The notes: generated by a model from the sequence alone, not told the origin. Counted from the stretch's first letter, positions 21,080 to 30,055 are shown. The stretch: DNA of 64,000 nt from Ignatzschineria rhizosphaerae (GCF_022655595.1 NZ_CP093379.1:1794501-1858500), one strand, 5' to 3'. A program made the numbers and translations.

Positions 21080-21522
21080 TACGATTAATCCCCTAACGCT
21101 CTAATCCACTCCAATATTTTCATTAAAATAGGCTAAGACGACTATCTTTTAAGTTATATCCTTTAACCTTAGCATTAAAATCATTTGCCATTTGTAAATG
21201 CTGCTATTTAATTAGATCTGATTTATTATATTTAATTCTCAAATTTTTAGAATCAATTATCTCACGATATCCTTATATAGATAATATTCGAATTTATTAT
21301 TCCATCTTTCTCCTTCTGCCCTCTTGCAAAAGTGATTCCCATCTTAATATAAAAACAGCTAAACTATTCAGCCTATAGATAAAATGATAGAGTATTACCG
21401 GCTATTGTAGATGCTTTAATCCTTTAAAAATTAAAATCCTTGAATCTTTTAATAATCTAAAAGGTTTATTAAAGCCGTGACTCATTGCGTCAATTGATCA
21501 CTAATAACAAAGGAGTAGTATA
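21080..21522. other. Divergent intergenic region, 443 bp
   Basis: The region is AT-rich and contains the promoters of the divergent phospholipase and nitroreductase genes somewhere. I see no convincing hexamer pair, terminator, RNA gene or repeat. An AAGGAG ribosome site for the nitroreductase lies at its right end. Confidence 0.5.
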
Positions 21523-22170
21523 ATGAAATCTATCACTGATATCGCTAATCGCCGCTATACTTGTAAAGCTTATGATCCCGATAAAAAAATCCCCAAAAAG
21601 GAGATCGAGCAACTTTACGCTGTCTTAAGAGATAGCCCTTCATCGGTAAACTCTCAGCCTTGGCACTTTTTTATTGCAGAATCAAAGGCTGCGAAAGAAA
21701 AGATCCTACCAGCATTTTTTGAATTCAATCAACCTCGTATTAAAAATGCATCACATGTTGTCATTTTCTTATCTCGCAATGAATTTCCTAGTGAATATCT
21801 AACAAAAATTGTTGATCAAGAAGAGAAAGATCAAAGATTTCCTCAAGCGCAAATGAAAGAGGATAACGATAAAGGTCGTCGTTTTTTTGTCGATTTAAAC
21901 AGCCAATCCCCAGAAAAGCTCCACCAGTGGCAAGAAAAACAGGTCTATATCGCTCTTGGTAACCTTCTTTTTGCAGCGGCTGCTCTTGATATTGACTCAA
22001 CACCGATTGAAGGCTTTAATGCTGATAAGCTCGATGAGATACTAGATCTTCAAGCTAAAGGGTACCGAAGTGTCGTTGTAGCATCACTAGGTTATCGTAG
22101 TGATGAAGACTTCAATGCGGCATTTAATAAATCTCGACTACCATTTAACGATCTTTTTACCATTATCTAG
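21523..22170 (+). CDS. NfsB-type NAD(P)H nitroreductase
   Basis: This 215-residue FMN enzyme aligns end to end with oxygen-insensitive nitroreductase NfsB of Escherichia coli (217 aa). Shared segments include SPSSVNSQPWHF (FMN contact), NASHVVIFLSR, VDQEEKD, NDKGRRFF, WQEKQVYIALGN and the C-terminal PIEGF and KSRLPFN. Such enzymes reduce quinones, nitroaromatics and flavins by two electrons in the cytoplasm. An AAGGAG sits before the ATG. It stands alone between the phospholipase and the polyamine operon, so no specific physiological substrate is suggested. Confidence 0.9.
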   Translation: MKSITDIANRRYTCKAYDPDKKIPKKEIEQLYAVLRDSPSSVNSQPWHFFIAESKAAKEKILPAFFEFNQPRIKNASHVVIFLSRNEFPSEYLTKIVDQEEKDQRFPQAQMKEDNDKGRRFFVDLNSQSPEKLHQWQEKQVYIALGNLLFAAAALDIDSTPIEGFNADKLDEILDLQAKGYRSVVVASLGYRSDEDFNAAFNKSRLPFNDLFTII

Positions 22171-22208
22171 CATAAAAATGGGATTTCCAAAGATTTATTC
22201 CCTATCAG

Positions 22209-22233
22209 CTTTTGGCATTAATCATGCCAAAAG
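22209..22233 (+). repeat. 10-bp perfect hairpin after the nitroreductase gene
   Basis: CTTTTGGCAT and ATGCCAAAAG flank a five-base loop, 38 bp after the nitroreductase stop. No T run follows, so it is a weak terminator candidate or an mRNA 3'-end stem. A second small inverted repeat, CTCGCA/TGCGAG, lies at 22345-22359. Confidence 0.5.
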
Positions 22234-22373
22234 CGCTCTCAATAGAGCAACTATTACTAATAACTAATGAAGAAGATGAAGTTTTAGAAACTTATTTCTT
22301 GAAAAAGGCTTGCCCCTTCTGCAAAAACACACTAAAATTCAGCCCTCGCACTCTGCGAGATAAGAAGCCTTTC

Positions 22374-22402
22374 TTGACACCTTCCCTTTCACCATTTTTA
22401 AA
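22374..22402 (+). promoter_or_regulatory. Possible promoter of the potGHI operon
   Basis: A perfect TTGACA is followed after 17 bp by TTTAAA, about 45 bp upstream of the potG start. The -35 box is good and the -10 box is weak. Confidence 0.35.
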
Positions 22403-22448
22403 GAGTTTTAATCAAAATTCTCCTCTTTAATCAAATGCGGAGGCGCTT

Positions 22449-23591
22449 ATGCAACAACAAAGCCGTTTACACAAGTATGAACCTTGGCGTGATCCTAATT
22501 CTGTTCCCCATGTTGAAATTACTGATATCGTCAAACGTTATGATGACCATTTAGCGGTCGATCATATCTCTTTAGATATCTATAAAGGGGAGTTTTTCTC
22601 TCTGTTAGGCCCTTCAGGCTGCGGAAAAACAACACTCTTAAGGATGCTTGCTGGCTTTGAAACGCCGACTTCAGGAAAGATTTTACTAGAAGGCGAAGAT
22701 ATGTCAAAAATCCCTCCTTACGAAAGACCTGTTAATATGATGTTTCAAAGCTATGCGCTTTTTCCGCATATGACTGTGGAAGATAATATCGCCTTTGGTC
22801 TTAAACAAGATAAGGTTAAAAAGCCTGAAATTCGCCGCCGCGTCAATCAAATGCTTGAGCTTGTGCAGATGGAACGTTTTGCTAAACGTAAACCTCACCA
22901 ACTTTCAGGTGGGCAGCGCCAAAGGGTTGCGCTCGCAAGAAGTATTGTAAAAAAACCAAAGCTTCTCCTTTTAGATGAACCACTAGGCGCATTAGATAAG
23001 CGCCTTCGTGAGCAGACTCAATTTGAGCTCATGACCATTCAAGAAGAGCTTGGCATGACCTTTATTATCGTCACTCACGATCAAGAAGAGGCAATGACAG
23101 TTTCTAGCCGAATTGCGGTGATGGATTCAGGAAGTCTTGCACAAGTGGCAACACCTGCAGAGATCTATGAATTCCCAAACTCTCGTTATGTCGCAGAATT
23201 TGTGGGAGATGTAAATATCTTTGAAGGCGTTATCTCAGAGATCTCCTCTAATAAAACAACGGTTGAGAGCTTTGAAGCGCCAACGCCATTAGTATGTGCA
23301 CAAGGTGTCGGCGCAACCGTCGGCTCACAAGCGTGGGTTGCTGTTCGTCCTGAGAAGCTCGATATCTCCTTAACGCCTCCTGAAAATGCCACGATTAACT
23401 GCGTGGAAGGAGAAGTTTGGGATATCGGTTATATGGGGAACGTATCTATTTATCACGTGAAACTCGATAATGAAAAAATGATTACCGTCTCACAAATGAA
23501 TGATACGCGAATTATTGAGCAGCGTATTACTCACGAAGATCGTGTTTATGTAAGCTTTACAGATGACTCAGGGATTGTACTCATCTCTTAA
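22449..23591 (+). CDS. potG: Putrescine ABC transporter ATPase PotG
   Basis: This ATP-binding subunit of a polyamine importer has Walker A GPSGCGKTT (about 54-62), the Q-loop in MMFQSYALFPHMTV, signature LSGGQRQR, Walker B LLLLDEP and a C-terminal TOBE domain (about 300-375). It resembles Escherichia coli PotG more than PotA. Examples are the YKGEFF, INMMFQ-like and LKQDKVKKPEI stretches, and the neighbours are PotH- and PotI-like. It begins the potGHI operon; GGAGG lies before the ATG. Substrate is inferred from homology: putrescine most likely, spermidine possible. Confidence 0.9.
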   Translation: MQQQSRLHKYEPWRDPNSVPHVEITDIVKRYDDHLAVDHISLDIYKGEFFSLLGPSGCGKTTLLRMLAGFETPTSGKILLEGEDMSKIPPYERPVNMMFQSYALFPHMTVEDNIAFGLKQDKVKKPEIRRRVNQMLELVQMERFAKRKPHQLSGGQRQRVALARSIVKKPKLLLLDEPLGALDKRLREQTQFELMTIQEELGMTFIIVTHDQEEAMTVSSRIAVMDSGSLAQVATPAEIYEFPNSRYVAEFVGDVNIFEGVISEISSNKTTVESFEAPTPLVCAQGVGATVGSQAWVAVRPEKLDISLTPPENATINCVEGEVWDIGYMGNVSIYHVKLDNEKMITVSQMNDTRIIEQRITHEDRVYVSFTDDSGIVLIS

Positions 23592-23614
23592 CCTTTAATC
23601 ATGGAGGGTTGACA

Positions 23615-24634
23615 ATGCCACACCGTCAACAAGGGGTCGGAACATTTACCGGCATTATGGCAGAGATTGCTTCTCGCCTAAATTTTACGCATCGTCGGTT
23701 ACTCCGCTTTGCCCCATACCGTTTTCTCGTTAGCCTTGGCCATAGCCATCGCTTTCTTATTGGCGTACCTTATCTTTGGTTAACGCTCTTTTTTCTCATT
23801 CCTTTTTTAATTATTTTAAGGATCAGCTTTACGGAAGCTGAAATTGCCTCCCCTCCATTTTCAAACCTTCTTGCTTGGATTGATGATGGTTTACTACAGA
23901 TCACCGTTAACTTCCAAAACTATATGGAGCTTTGGGAAGATGGGATCTACATCCACGCCTATTTAAATAGTGTTAAAATCGCCTTTTTCGCCACACTCTT
24001 AACACTTATTATTGGGTATCCTATTGCACTTGCGATGTCGAGAGCCTCTAAAAAATGGCAGCTTTTTTTACTAATGCTGGTCATTTTACCTTTTTGGACC
24101 TCTTTTCTCATTCGTATTTATGCATGGATCACTATCCTTTCACCAACAGGGGTTCTGAATAACTTTATTAACTGGGTTGGAATGGGGATTGGCTTAATTG
24201 ATCCAAACTCACCTGTTACGCTTCAGATCCTCCATACAGACCTTGCTGTCTATATCGGGATTGTTTATGGCTATCTCCCCTTTATGATCTTACCGCTTTT
24301 TGCAACACTCATAAAAATTGACGACACCTTAGTGGAGGCCGCATTAGATTTAGGATCCCCTCCCCTTAAAACATTTTGGACAATTACCTTTAGGCTCTCC
24401 CTTCCTGGCGTTTTAGCAGGATGCTTCTTAGTTTTCATTCCAGCAATAGGAGAGTTTGTCATTCCTGATCTTCTAGGCGGCTCTAATGTAACAATGATTG
24501 GGAAAGTTCTTTATGATACCTACCTTCAAGGCATGAACTTACCGTTAGTTTCAGCGATCTCTGTAATCTTACTCTTGATTGTGCTTATTCCGATCTATAT
24601 CTTTAACCGCATTCAAGCAAAACAATTCAACTAG
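23615..24634 (+). CDS. potH: Putrescine ABC transporter permease PotH
   Basis: This inner-membrane permease (339 aa) has six membrane helices and an N-terminal cytoplasmic extension of about 50 residues. The EAA loop that docks onto PotG reads VEAALDLGSPPLKTFW. It matches PotH in LPFWTSFLIRIYAW, AVYIGIVYGYLPFMILP and IPAIGEFVIPDLLGG. GGAGGG lies six bases before the ATG at 23615, so I reject the TTG six bases upstream. It follows potG by 23 bp and precedes potI by 10 bp. Confidence 0.92.
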   Translation: MPHRQQGVGTFTGIMAEIASRLNFTHRRLLRFAPYRFLVSLGHSHRFLIGVPYLWLTLFFLIPFLIILRISFTEAEIASPPFSNLLAWIDDGLLQITVNFQNYMELWEDGIYIHAYLNSVKIAFFATLLTLIIGYPIALAMSRASKKWQLFLLMLVILPFWTSFLIRIYAWITILSPTGVLNNFINWVGMGIGLIDPNSPVTLQILHTDLAVYIGIVYGYLPFMILPLFATLIKIDDTLVEAALDLGSPPLKTFWTITFRLSLPGVLAGCFLVFIPAIGEFVIPDLLGGSNVTMIGKVLYDTYLQGMNLPLVSAISVILLLIVLIPIYIFNRIQAKQFN

Positions 24635-24644
24635 GAGGCGCATG

Positions 24645-25469
24645 ATGAAAAAACAGATGACTGCGCTCAATTGGGCGGCATTAATTTTAGGGCTACTATT
24701 TCTCTATATCCCTATTATTTTAGTAATTTTCTATAGCTTCAATGAATCCAAACTTGTCACTGTTTGGAGCGGTTTCTCTACTAAATGGTACTCAGACCTC
24801 TTTCAACAAGATGGCATCTGGTCGGCAACTAAAACCAGTCTACTCTTAGCATTTAGTACCTCAACATTTGCTGTTATTTTAGGAACAATGGCAGCCTTTG
24901 CGCTTGTTAAATTCCGCAGATTTAAAGGAAAAACTCTCTTTTCTGGTATCACCTACGCCCCCATGGTAATGCCAGAAATTATTATGGGAAGCGCTCTTGG
25001 GCTTACCTTTGTCGCCCTTAAATTTAGTACGGGATTTTTTACAATGATGATCGCGCATATCACCTTCACTATGTGCTACGTTGTGGTCGTTGTACAATCG
25101 CGTTTAACAGGATTTGATCGCCATATCGAAGAGGCAGCGATGGATTTAGGTGCAGATGGCATTCGCACCTTTTTCTATATCACACTACCAATGATTCTAC
25201 CGGCAATTATCTCAGGATGGCTTCTCTCTTTTACACTATCGTTAGATGACCTTGTTATTGCAACCTTTACAACAGGCCCTGGGGGGACTACGCTTCCCAT
25301 CTGGATCTATTCAAAAGCCCGTTTAGGCGTCAGCCCTAATATCAATGCACTTTCCACTATTATGATTGGTATTGTGGCATCAATTGTCTTTTTAGTGACA
25401 CTAATTAATCACTATCTCTCAAAACGCCGAGAAGAAGATGAAAAAAATGCCCATAGAGAAATTGCCTAA
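24645..25469 (+). CDS. potI: Putrescine ABC transporter permease PotI
   Basis: This second permease (274 aa) has six helices, the FNESKLVTVWSGFSTKWY segment, APMVMPEIIMG, the EAA loop EEAAMDLGADGIRTFF and FTLSLDDLVIATF, all as in PotI. AGGAGG is six bases before the ATG at 24645; a neighbouring ATG at 24642 is too close to it. No periplasmic binding protein (PotF) is encoded before or after, so the receptor must be elsewhere. A terminator ends the operon. Confidence 0.92.
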   Translation: MKKQMTALNWAALILGLLFLYIPIILVIFYSFNESKLVTVWSGFSTKWYSDLFQQDGIWSATKTSLLLAFSTSTFAVILGTMAAFALVKFRRFKGKTLFSGITYAPMVMPEIIMGSALGLTFVALKFSTGFFTMMIAHITFTMCYVVVVVQSRLTGFDRHIEEAAMDLGADGIRTFFYITLPMILPAIISGWLLSFTLSLDDLVIATFTTGPGGTTLPIWIYSKARLGVSPNINALSTIMIGIVASIVFLVTLINHYLSKRREEDEKNAHREIA

Positions 25470-25488
25470 AATCATACTTCACATCATC

Positions 25489-25524
25489 AAACCTAGCATT
25501 ATGACCCATAGTGCTAGGTTTTTA
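25489..25524 (+). terminator. Terminator of the potGHI operon
   Basis: AAACCTAGCA pairs perfectly with TGCTAGGTTT around a 13-base loop, then more T. Confidence 0.88.
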
Positions 25525-25556
25525 TTAAACGCGATCTCTAGGTAATAAAAGCCATC

Positions 25557-25976
25557 ATGAATATTCGACGATTTCTGGCAATTTTTCTACTTCATGAAGG
25601 GATTATCCTACCTCCCTTTTTACTTCTTACCGGATATTTTTATATGGAGTCTAACCCGATAACATTTAAAAGTTTTTTCAATAGCTGGACATTTGCAATT
25701 GCCATTATCATCTTAGGCTACTTACAGGTCTGCACATTAGGATTAACGATATTGCGTTATTTTAATTGCTCACGTCGATGGATTTTTCTATGGAGCCTAC
25801 TACTCATCATCCTATTACTTCTCAATCAAGTGAGCTTTTATTATCTAAGTCTAGCAGATCTTTATCAAAGACTTATCGAAGGTCTCGCTTATGCAGGAAT
25901 ACTGTTAGCGATCCAAATGAGCTTTCAATTGATCAGTGAATTTCTCTGCAAGCGACTAAAACTGATTTCAATATAA
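25557..25976 (+). CDS. Small membrane protein, unknown
   Basis: This 139-residue protein has about four hydrophobic segments (near residues 5-28, 43-66, 74-97, 108-128) separated by short basic loops, so it is an integral inner-membrane protein. I recognise no family. It sits after the pot terminator on the same strand and is followed by a dispersed repeat copy. Its codon use looks like that of its neighbours. No strong ribosome site is seen before the ATG; TAGGTAA is nearby. Treat it as a hypothetical protein. Confidence 0.6.
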   Translation: MNIRRFLAIFLLHEGIILPPFLLLTGYFYMESNPITFKSFFNSWTFAIAIIILGYLQVCTLGLTILRYFNCSRRWIFLWSLLLIILLLLNQVSFYYLSLADLYQRLIEGLAYAGILLAIQMSFQLISEFLCKRLKLISI

Positions 25977-26048
25977 ATCGTAAAAAAACCGGTTTAACAG
26001 TGACTGAATCAGATTGCCGGCACAGAGATGATAAGAAGCTGAAGAATC

Positions 26049-26187
26049 GTTCTATCCGGCATCTTGCAGGCGCTGTTTAATACGTACCTTTATCGATTTA
26101 TGCAAGGCTCAAGGGAATGTTTCGTGTTCTTTCTAAAATCCCGTGCCAGCTGTTTTAGACTTGCTTTTCTTCAACCAAATCGACTAT
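26049..26187 (+). repeat. Dispersed repeat, full copy A (139 bp)
   Basis: This copy aligns along its whole length with the reverse complement of 45248-45382, at roughly 80 percent identity by eye. Both run from GTTCTATC(C/T)GGCAT through CTAAAATCC to AATCG(A/G)CTAT. It lies in the 220-bp gap between the small membrane protein and the convergent recO, ending 10 bp before the recO stop. Inverted segments CTTGCA/TGCAAG (26063-26106) and a 3' stem around GACTTGCTTTTC suggest a folded RNA or palindromic DNA. It encodes no protein I can support. Confidence 0.75.
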
Positions 26188-26196
26188 GTCTATATT

Positions 26197-26913
26197 TTAA
26201 ACGCGTCCTTTACTGTAGAGCTTTTGCATCCAAATACGTGATTGCAATGGCTTTCCACCCAATAATGGAGAGAGCAGATACCGCATCATATTGCGGTAGA
26301 TCATTGAATCTTCACGATCTAAATCTTCCCCATCATTAATTTTTAAAAGCACCTGTCCGTTAACTTGAAAAGTCCCAGGATACTCAATGGGTAATAACCC
26401 CTCTTCATAAGAGAGGTAATATCGTTTCTTTGGGAGAATCTCATCTCCTGCGGCATCAAACATCAAATCAGGAAGAATCCCTAGATCAGCAAGTAGAGTG
26501 CTCTCAAATTGGCGTAAATAAGGCTCTATCTCTTTTTCCAACTTTAGAGCTTCTAAAACACGATAATAGATATCAAAAAGCTCATCAGAGGGTTGATGCT
26601 TCGGGAAAACTCTTAATAAGAGCTCATTGAGATAGTAAGCTGTCCAGATCTCTTTGCCGGAAAGGCGAAATGCAAATAGATCATCAACTTCTTGAATAAA
26701 ATAGAATGTCTTTCCCTCTTTTAGATACCATGCGCTGTAGGTGAAGAGCTCTAAGTAATTGAGGGGCTTTTTAGGGTTTGCGCGGCCACGCGCAAATACC
26801 GTTAACCGACCATAATCACGGGTAAAAAGATCCACTAAAAAACCGGACTCTTTAAAGGGGCGTTTATTTAACACAACCCCTTCCGTCCGGCTTAATATTA
26901 ATTCATCTTGCAT
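26197..26913 (-). CDS. recO: DNA repair protein RecO
   Basis: RecO loads RecA onto SSB-coated DNA with RecR in the RecFOR pathway. The 238-residue protein has an N-terminal OB fold (about 1-80, with EGVVLNKRPFKESG and ARGRANPKKP). A helical C-terminal domain follows with YLNELLLRVFP, FDIYYRVLEAL, LRQFESTLLADLG and a final GGKPLQSR segment. Gammaproteobacterial recO often follows era; here it is 26 kb away, downstream of mlaD on the minus strand. Confidence 0.93.
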   Translation of the reverse strand: MQDELILSRTEGVVLNKRPFKESGFLVDLFTRDYGRLTVFARGRANPKKPLNYLELFTYSAWYLKEGKTFYFIQEVDDLFAFRLSGKEIWTAYYLNELLLRVFPKHQPSDELFDIYYRVLEALKLEKEIEPYLRQFESTLLADLGILPDLMFDAAGDEILPKKRYYLSYEEGLLPIEYPGTFQVNGQVLLKINDGEDLDREDSMIYRNMMRYLLSPLLGGKPLQSRIWMQKLYSKGRV

Positions 26914-26974
26914 TCATTATTTTCTTATAACGTGATTAGAGACTTATCGAGTTTAATCTAACGCCATAATCCCT

Positions 26975-27508
26975 TTAATCAAGTAATGATCCTGGCTTAA
27001 ATGGTTTATCAGATGAGTCACTCTCTTTTTTCTCATCATCATCTTTACTACCACCAATTGATGCCATCAATTGTCCGATCAATCGCTCCATCACAAATGC
27101 ATCTTGCGTTCGGCGAATCACATCCCCATTTGTCAGCATCTCATCTGAAAAGCCTGGCTCTAAAGCAATATATTGCTCACCAACTAATCCTGAGGTATTA
27201 ATCATTGCCATTGTACCATCTCGAGGAATAGGCACTGAACTATCAAGAGATAAAGAGACAACTGCTTTATAGTTATCATGATCTAAAGTAATACCATTGA
27301 CTTGCCCCACGCGCACTCCGGCAATCATAACGGGTGCTTTGACTTTTAATGAGCCAATATTTGTAAAAGAGGTTGTCACATTAATCGCTTTACCACCTCT
27401 TAACCCAGAGGTTGCATTACTTGCACTCATTGCAAGCCAGCCAAATGCGGCAATACCACTTAGAACAAATAGTCCTACAATAAAATCGAGCCATTTAGAA
27501 TTCTTCAT
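26975..27508 (-). CDS. mlaD: MCE-domain lipid-transport protein MlaD
   Basis: MlaD is the hexameric MCE ring of the MlaFEDB complex that moves phospholipids between inner and outer membranes. The 177-residue protein has one N-terminal anchor (about 8-28), then the MCE domain (about 39-117, with VMIAGVRVGQV and NTSGLVGEQYIALEPG), then an acidic tail. Length and layout match Escherichia coli MlaD (183 aa). Unlike the usual mlaFEDCB cluster, it stands between recO and rnhB with no other mla gene in sight. Confidence 0.92.
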   Translation of the reverse strand: MKNSKWLDFIVGLFVLSGIAAFGWLAMSASNATSGLRGGKAINVTTSFTNIGSLKVKAPVMIAGVRVGQVNGITLDHDNYKAVVSLSLDSSVPIPRDGTMAMINTSGLVGEQYIALEPGFSDEMLTNGDVIRRTQDAFVMERLIGQLMASIGGSKDDDEKKESDSSDKPFKPGSLLD

Positions 27509-27643
27509 TTTAGACCTTTCTCTAGATGTTTTTCCTGTATTCTACTACGTTTCAATGCCGTTGTCTTTTTATGCTATTGATCTTGTAATAAGTTTAAATT
27601 CTCTGCCACAACATCTTAAAATATCATGGCAACTAAAAACCAA

Positions 27644-28249
27644 TTAATCTACCAATAGCTTCTTAATTGGTGCAAATGATCGCCGATGAAGCGGCGTTAC
27701 GCCATATTCTTTTAACGCCTCAAGATGCGCCTTTGTCCCATAACCTTTATGCTTAGCAAAACCATATTCAGGATAATGCTTATCAGCTTCAATCATCGAT
27801 TGATCACGTGCATCTTTTGCTAATATCGATGCCGCACTAATTTCAGCAAATAGCGCATCACCTTTAATAATTGTCATTGCCGGAATCGCGCTTTTAGGAT
27901 CTTGATTACCATCCACACGAAGCAAAGTCGGTGTTTCACTCAACGCTTCAACAGCACGTCTCATTGCCAATAACGTGGCTTGTAAGATATTTATCTCATC
28001 TATCTCAGCCACACTTCCTCTTGCAATCGCCCAAGCTTTCGCTTTTTCTTTAATCTCAAGCGCTAAGAGCGTGCGTTTTTTCTCTGTTAATTTTTTAGAA
28101 TCATCAAGTCCGACAATAGGATTATCAGGATCTAAAATGACAGCAGCTGCAAATACATCCCCGCAAAGAGGGCCGCGCCCTGCCTCATCAACCCCAGCAA
28201 CAATCTCTTGTTCAAAGTCGATATCAAATCCTAAACTCTCTTGCTGCAT
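27644..28249 (-). CDS. rnhB: Ribonuclease HII
   Basis: RNase HII cuts at single ribonucleotides in DNA and starts their repair. Catalytic residues are visible in [12 protein letters not shown] (Asp and Glu), RVDGNQ (Asp) and the later Asp in AKDARD. The C-terminus has the usual HRRSFAPIK end. Its ATG directly follows the lpxB stop (TAGATG), so translation is coupled; lpxB-rnhB is a widely conserved pair. Confidence 0.96.
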   Translation of the reverse strand: MQQESLGFDIDFEQEIVAGVDEAGRGPLCGDVFAAAVILDPDNPIVGLDDSKKLTEKKRTLLALEIKEKAKAWAIARGSVAEIDEINILQATLLAMRRAVEALSETPTLLRVDGNQDPKSAIPAMTIIKGDALFAEISAASILAKDARDQSMIEADKHYPEYGFAKHKGYGTKAHLEALKEYGVTPLHRRSFAPIKKLLVD

Positions 28250-29428
28250 CTATAAAATTCCTTTTTCTTGTAACAGTGAGATCACCGCATCACGCGCTGC
28301 AATATCTGAGTTAAGACGTAATGATTCATGAATCTTCATAAATTTTTCCCGCTTTTGGCCATTCTCGATGCTCTCTTCTAACGATAACTTCACCTCTTGA
28401 GCTATATTTTCGGGAGTAACAGCTTGCTGGAAAAGTTCTGTCACTAATGGCTCTTTCGATAAAATATTAGGAAGTGAAAAATGGGAAATATTCACAATTT
28501 TTGGAGCAAGCCAAGCCGTCAATCCACTAAAACGATAACAGACAACCATTGTCTTCTTCAGTAACATCGCCTCTAATGCCGCTGTACCCGATGCTAATAA
28601 TACGGCATCAGATGCACTCATAATCTCGCGAGCTTGTCCTTGATAGAGTCTAATTTTAGCTTGAAGCTCCGCTGGCAATTTTTCAATCTCATCTAAAATT
28701 AATGTTTTAATGGTAGGCGTCGCCGCTGGAATTAAAAAAAAGAGCTCTGGAAAATCACGCGCTATTAATGGTAAAGATTCTAAAAAGATCGGCAATAACC
28801 TTGAAATCTCTCCACGGCGACTTCCTGGTAATAACGCAAGATATCGCTGCGCTAAATCAAGATCTAACGCAGCCTTAGCGGTATTTGTATCAATAGTTAA
28901 GGGAATCTCATCTCCTAAACGATGACCTACACAAACACTATCTACCTGATGTTTACGGTAAAAATCGACTTCAAAAGGGAAAAGGCAAAGCACTCTATCA
29001 ATATTTTTGCGAATACTCTTAACCCGCCCTTCTCGCCAAACCCAAACAGAGGGAGAGACGTATTGAAAAGTTGCCATTCCTAGTTTTTTAAGATCTTTTG
29101 ATAAACGTAGATTAAAATCAGGGGCATCTATGCCGATAAAACAGATAGGCGCTCGAAGCTTTGCTTCTTCCACTAATTGACGCTTCACTTTAAAGAGACG
29201 GGGAAGGTCTTTTAAAATTTCCACCAATCCCATAATCGATAAGGTTTCAATGGGCTCAATTGATTCAAGACCGGCATTGATCATTTCAGGTCCACCAATA
29301 CCAAAAAATGCGGCATTAGGATAGATCTCTTTTAATGAACGAATGAGTCCTCCGCCTAGTAAATCTCCAGATAACTCACCTGCCACCAACATAAAAATGG
29401 GGGCTTTTTCTACTGTAAGACTCTCCAA
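28250..29428 (-). CDS. lpxB: Lipid-A-disaccharide synthase
   Basis: LpxB (GT19 glycosyltransferase) joins UDP-diacylglucosamine and lipid X into the lipid A disaccharide at the inner membrane. It has the N-terminal AGELSGDLLGGGLI motif, FGIGGPEM, the IDAPDFNLRL segment, LPGSRRGEI and LASGTAALEAML. At 392 residues the length is normal. In most relatives lpxB overlaps or abuts lpxA. Here an 810-bp stretch with a VOC gene, repeat sequence and a strong terminator lies between, so lpxB probably has its own promoter. Confidence 0.95.
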   Translation of the reverse strand: MESLTVEKAPIFMLVAGELSGDLLGGGLIRSLKEIYPNAAFFGIGGPEMINAGLESIEPIETLSIMGLVEILKDLPRLFKVKRQLVEEAKLRAPICFIGIDAPDFNLRLSKDLKKLGMATFQYVSPSVWVWREGRVKSIRKNIDRVLCLFPFEVDFYRKHQVDSVCVGHRLGDEIPLTIDTNTAKAALDLDLAQRYLALLPGSRRGEISRLLPIFLESLPLIARDFPELFFLIPAATPTIKTLILDEIEKLPAELQAKIRLYQGQAREIMSASDAVLLASGTAALEAMLLKKTMVVCYRFSGLTAWLAPKIVNISHFSLPNILSKEPLVTELFQQAVTPENIAQEVKLSLEESIENGQKREKFMKIHESLRLNSDIAARDAVISLLQEKGIL

Positions 29429-29446
29429 ACCTTATTCCTTTTTATC

Positions 29447-29465
29447 GATAATGATAATCACATCT
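29447..29465. promoter_or_regulatory. Fur-box-like sequence in the lpxB leader
   Basis: GATAATGATAATCA matches the first 14 positions of the classical Fur consensus (three GATAAT-type hexamers), with a partial third hexamer after it. It lies 18 bp upstream of the lpxB start and just past the VOC gene's stop. Fur control of lpxB-rnhB would be unusual; the match could be fortuitous in AT-rich DNA. Confidence 0.4.
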
Positions 29466-29497
29466 ATTTTTTCAACAATCATAAAAATGATATCTAC

Positions 29498-29854
29498 TTA
29501 TAGCCCCTTTAAACCGATTAAATTACCAAAAGGATCTTCCACTTGGCACATTCTCATCCCTTGATCAAGCATCATAGGTCCACGGTATAATTTAGCACCT
29601 AATCTTTCAAAATGTTCAATGGCTTGATCAAAGTCTTCCACAAGCCAATAAAGTACAGAGCCACACTTCCCTTGTCCAACTTTTGCATCTGCTTGTACGA
29701 TCTCGATTGAAAATGTCCCAATCGATAATAATGTGAAGTCAAATGCCGGAAGATAGATCTCTTCAGCCATTGGGAAGGCTTTTTTATACCATTTTAAGCC
29801 CTCTTGAACATTTTGCACATGAATTAAGACTGCTATTGGTGTCATTACTTTCAT
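29498..29854 (-). CDS. VOC-superfamily (glyoxalase-like) protein
   Basis: This 118-residue protein has the paired beta-alpha-beta-beta-beta layout of the vicinal oxygen chelate fold. Visible elements are AVLIHVQNVQEGLKWYKKAF in the first module and YWLVEDFDQAIEHFERLGAK plus VEDPFGNLIGLKG in the second. The motif DPFGNxIG is typical of glyoxalase/bleomycin-resistance/dioxygenase relatives. Substrate cannot be inferred. It sits where lpxA normally joins lpxB, with repeat DNA upstream of it, so it looks like an insertion into the lipid A cluster. Start ATG at 29854; GTG/ATG alternatives are close. Confidence 0.85.
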   Translation of the reverse strand: MKVMTPIAVLIHVQNVQEGLKWYKKAFPMAEEIYLPAFDFTLLSIGTFSIEIVQADAKVGQGKCGSVLYWLVEDFDQAIEHFERLGAKLYRGPMMLDQGMRMCQVEDPFGNLIGLKGL

Positions 29855-30055
29855 TTAATTTTACCGCATCTATTTATCGTACGGATATTGATGAACCTAA
29901 TTTATAGTATCGTTAACTCAGTTTAAAAGTCTTTAAACCAATTGCCAGCGTACCTGTGATGAAAAACGTCAGAGTCACTCTAATCTGGCATCTCGCAAGC
30001 TCTCACTCTCGCCACAAAATAGACCTTTTTAAACCGATGGTACTATACATTGTAA

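Noticed and set aside
22212-22430. A 72-codon frame with a CPFC motif between the nitroreductase and potG
   Set aside because: It has no ribosome site, starts inside a perfect hairpin, overlaps a likely potG promoter region and has no family resemblance. The cysteine pair alone is weak evidence.
26064-26339. A 91-codon plus-strand frame over the repeat and the recO end
   Set aside because: It runs through dispersed-repeat DNA and antisense to recO, and has no ribosome site.
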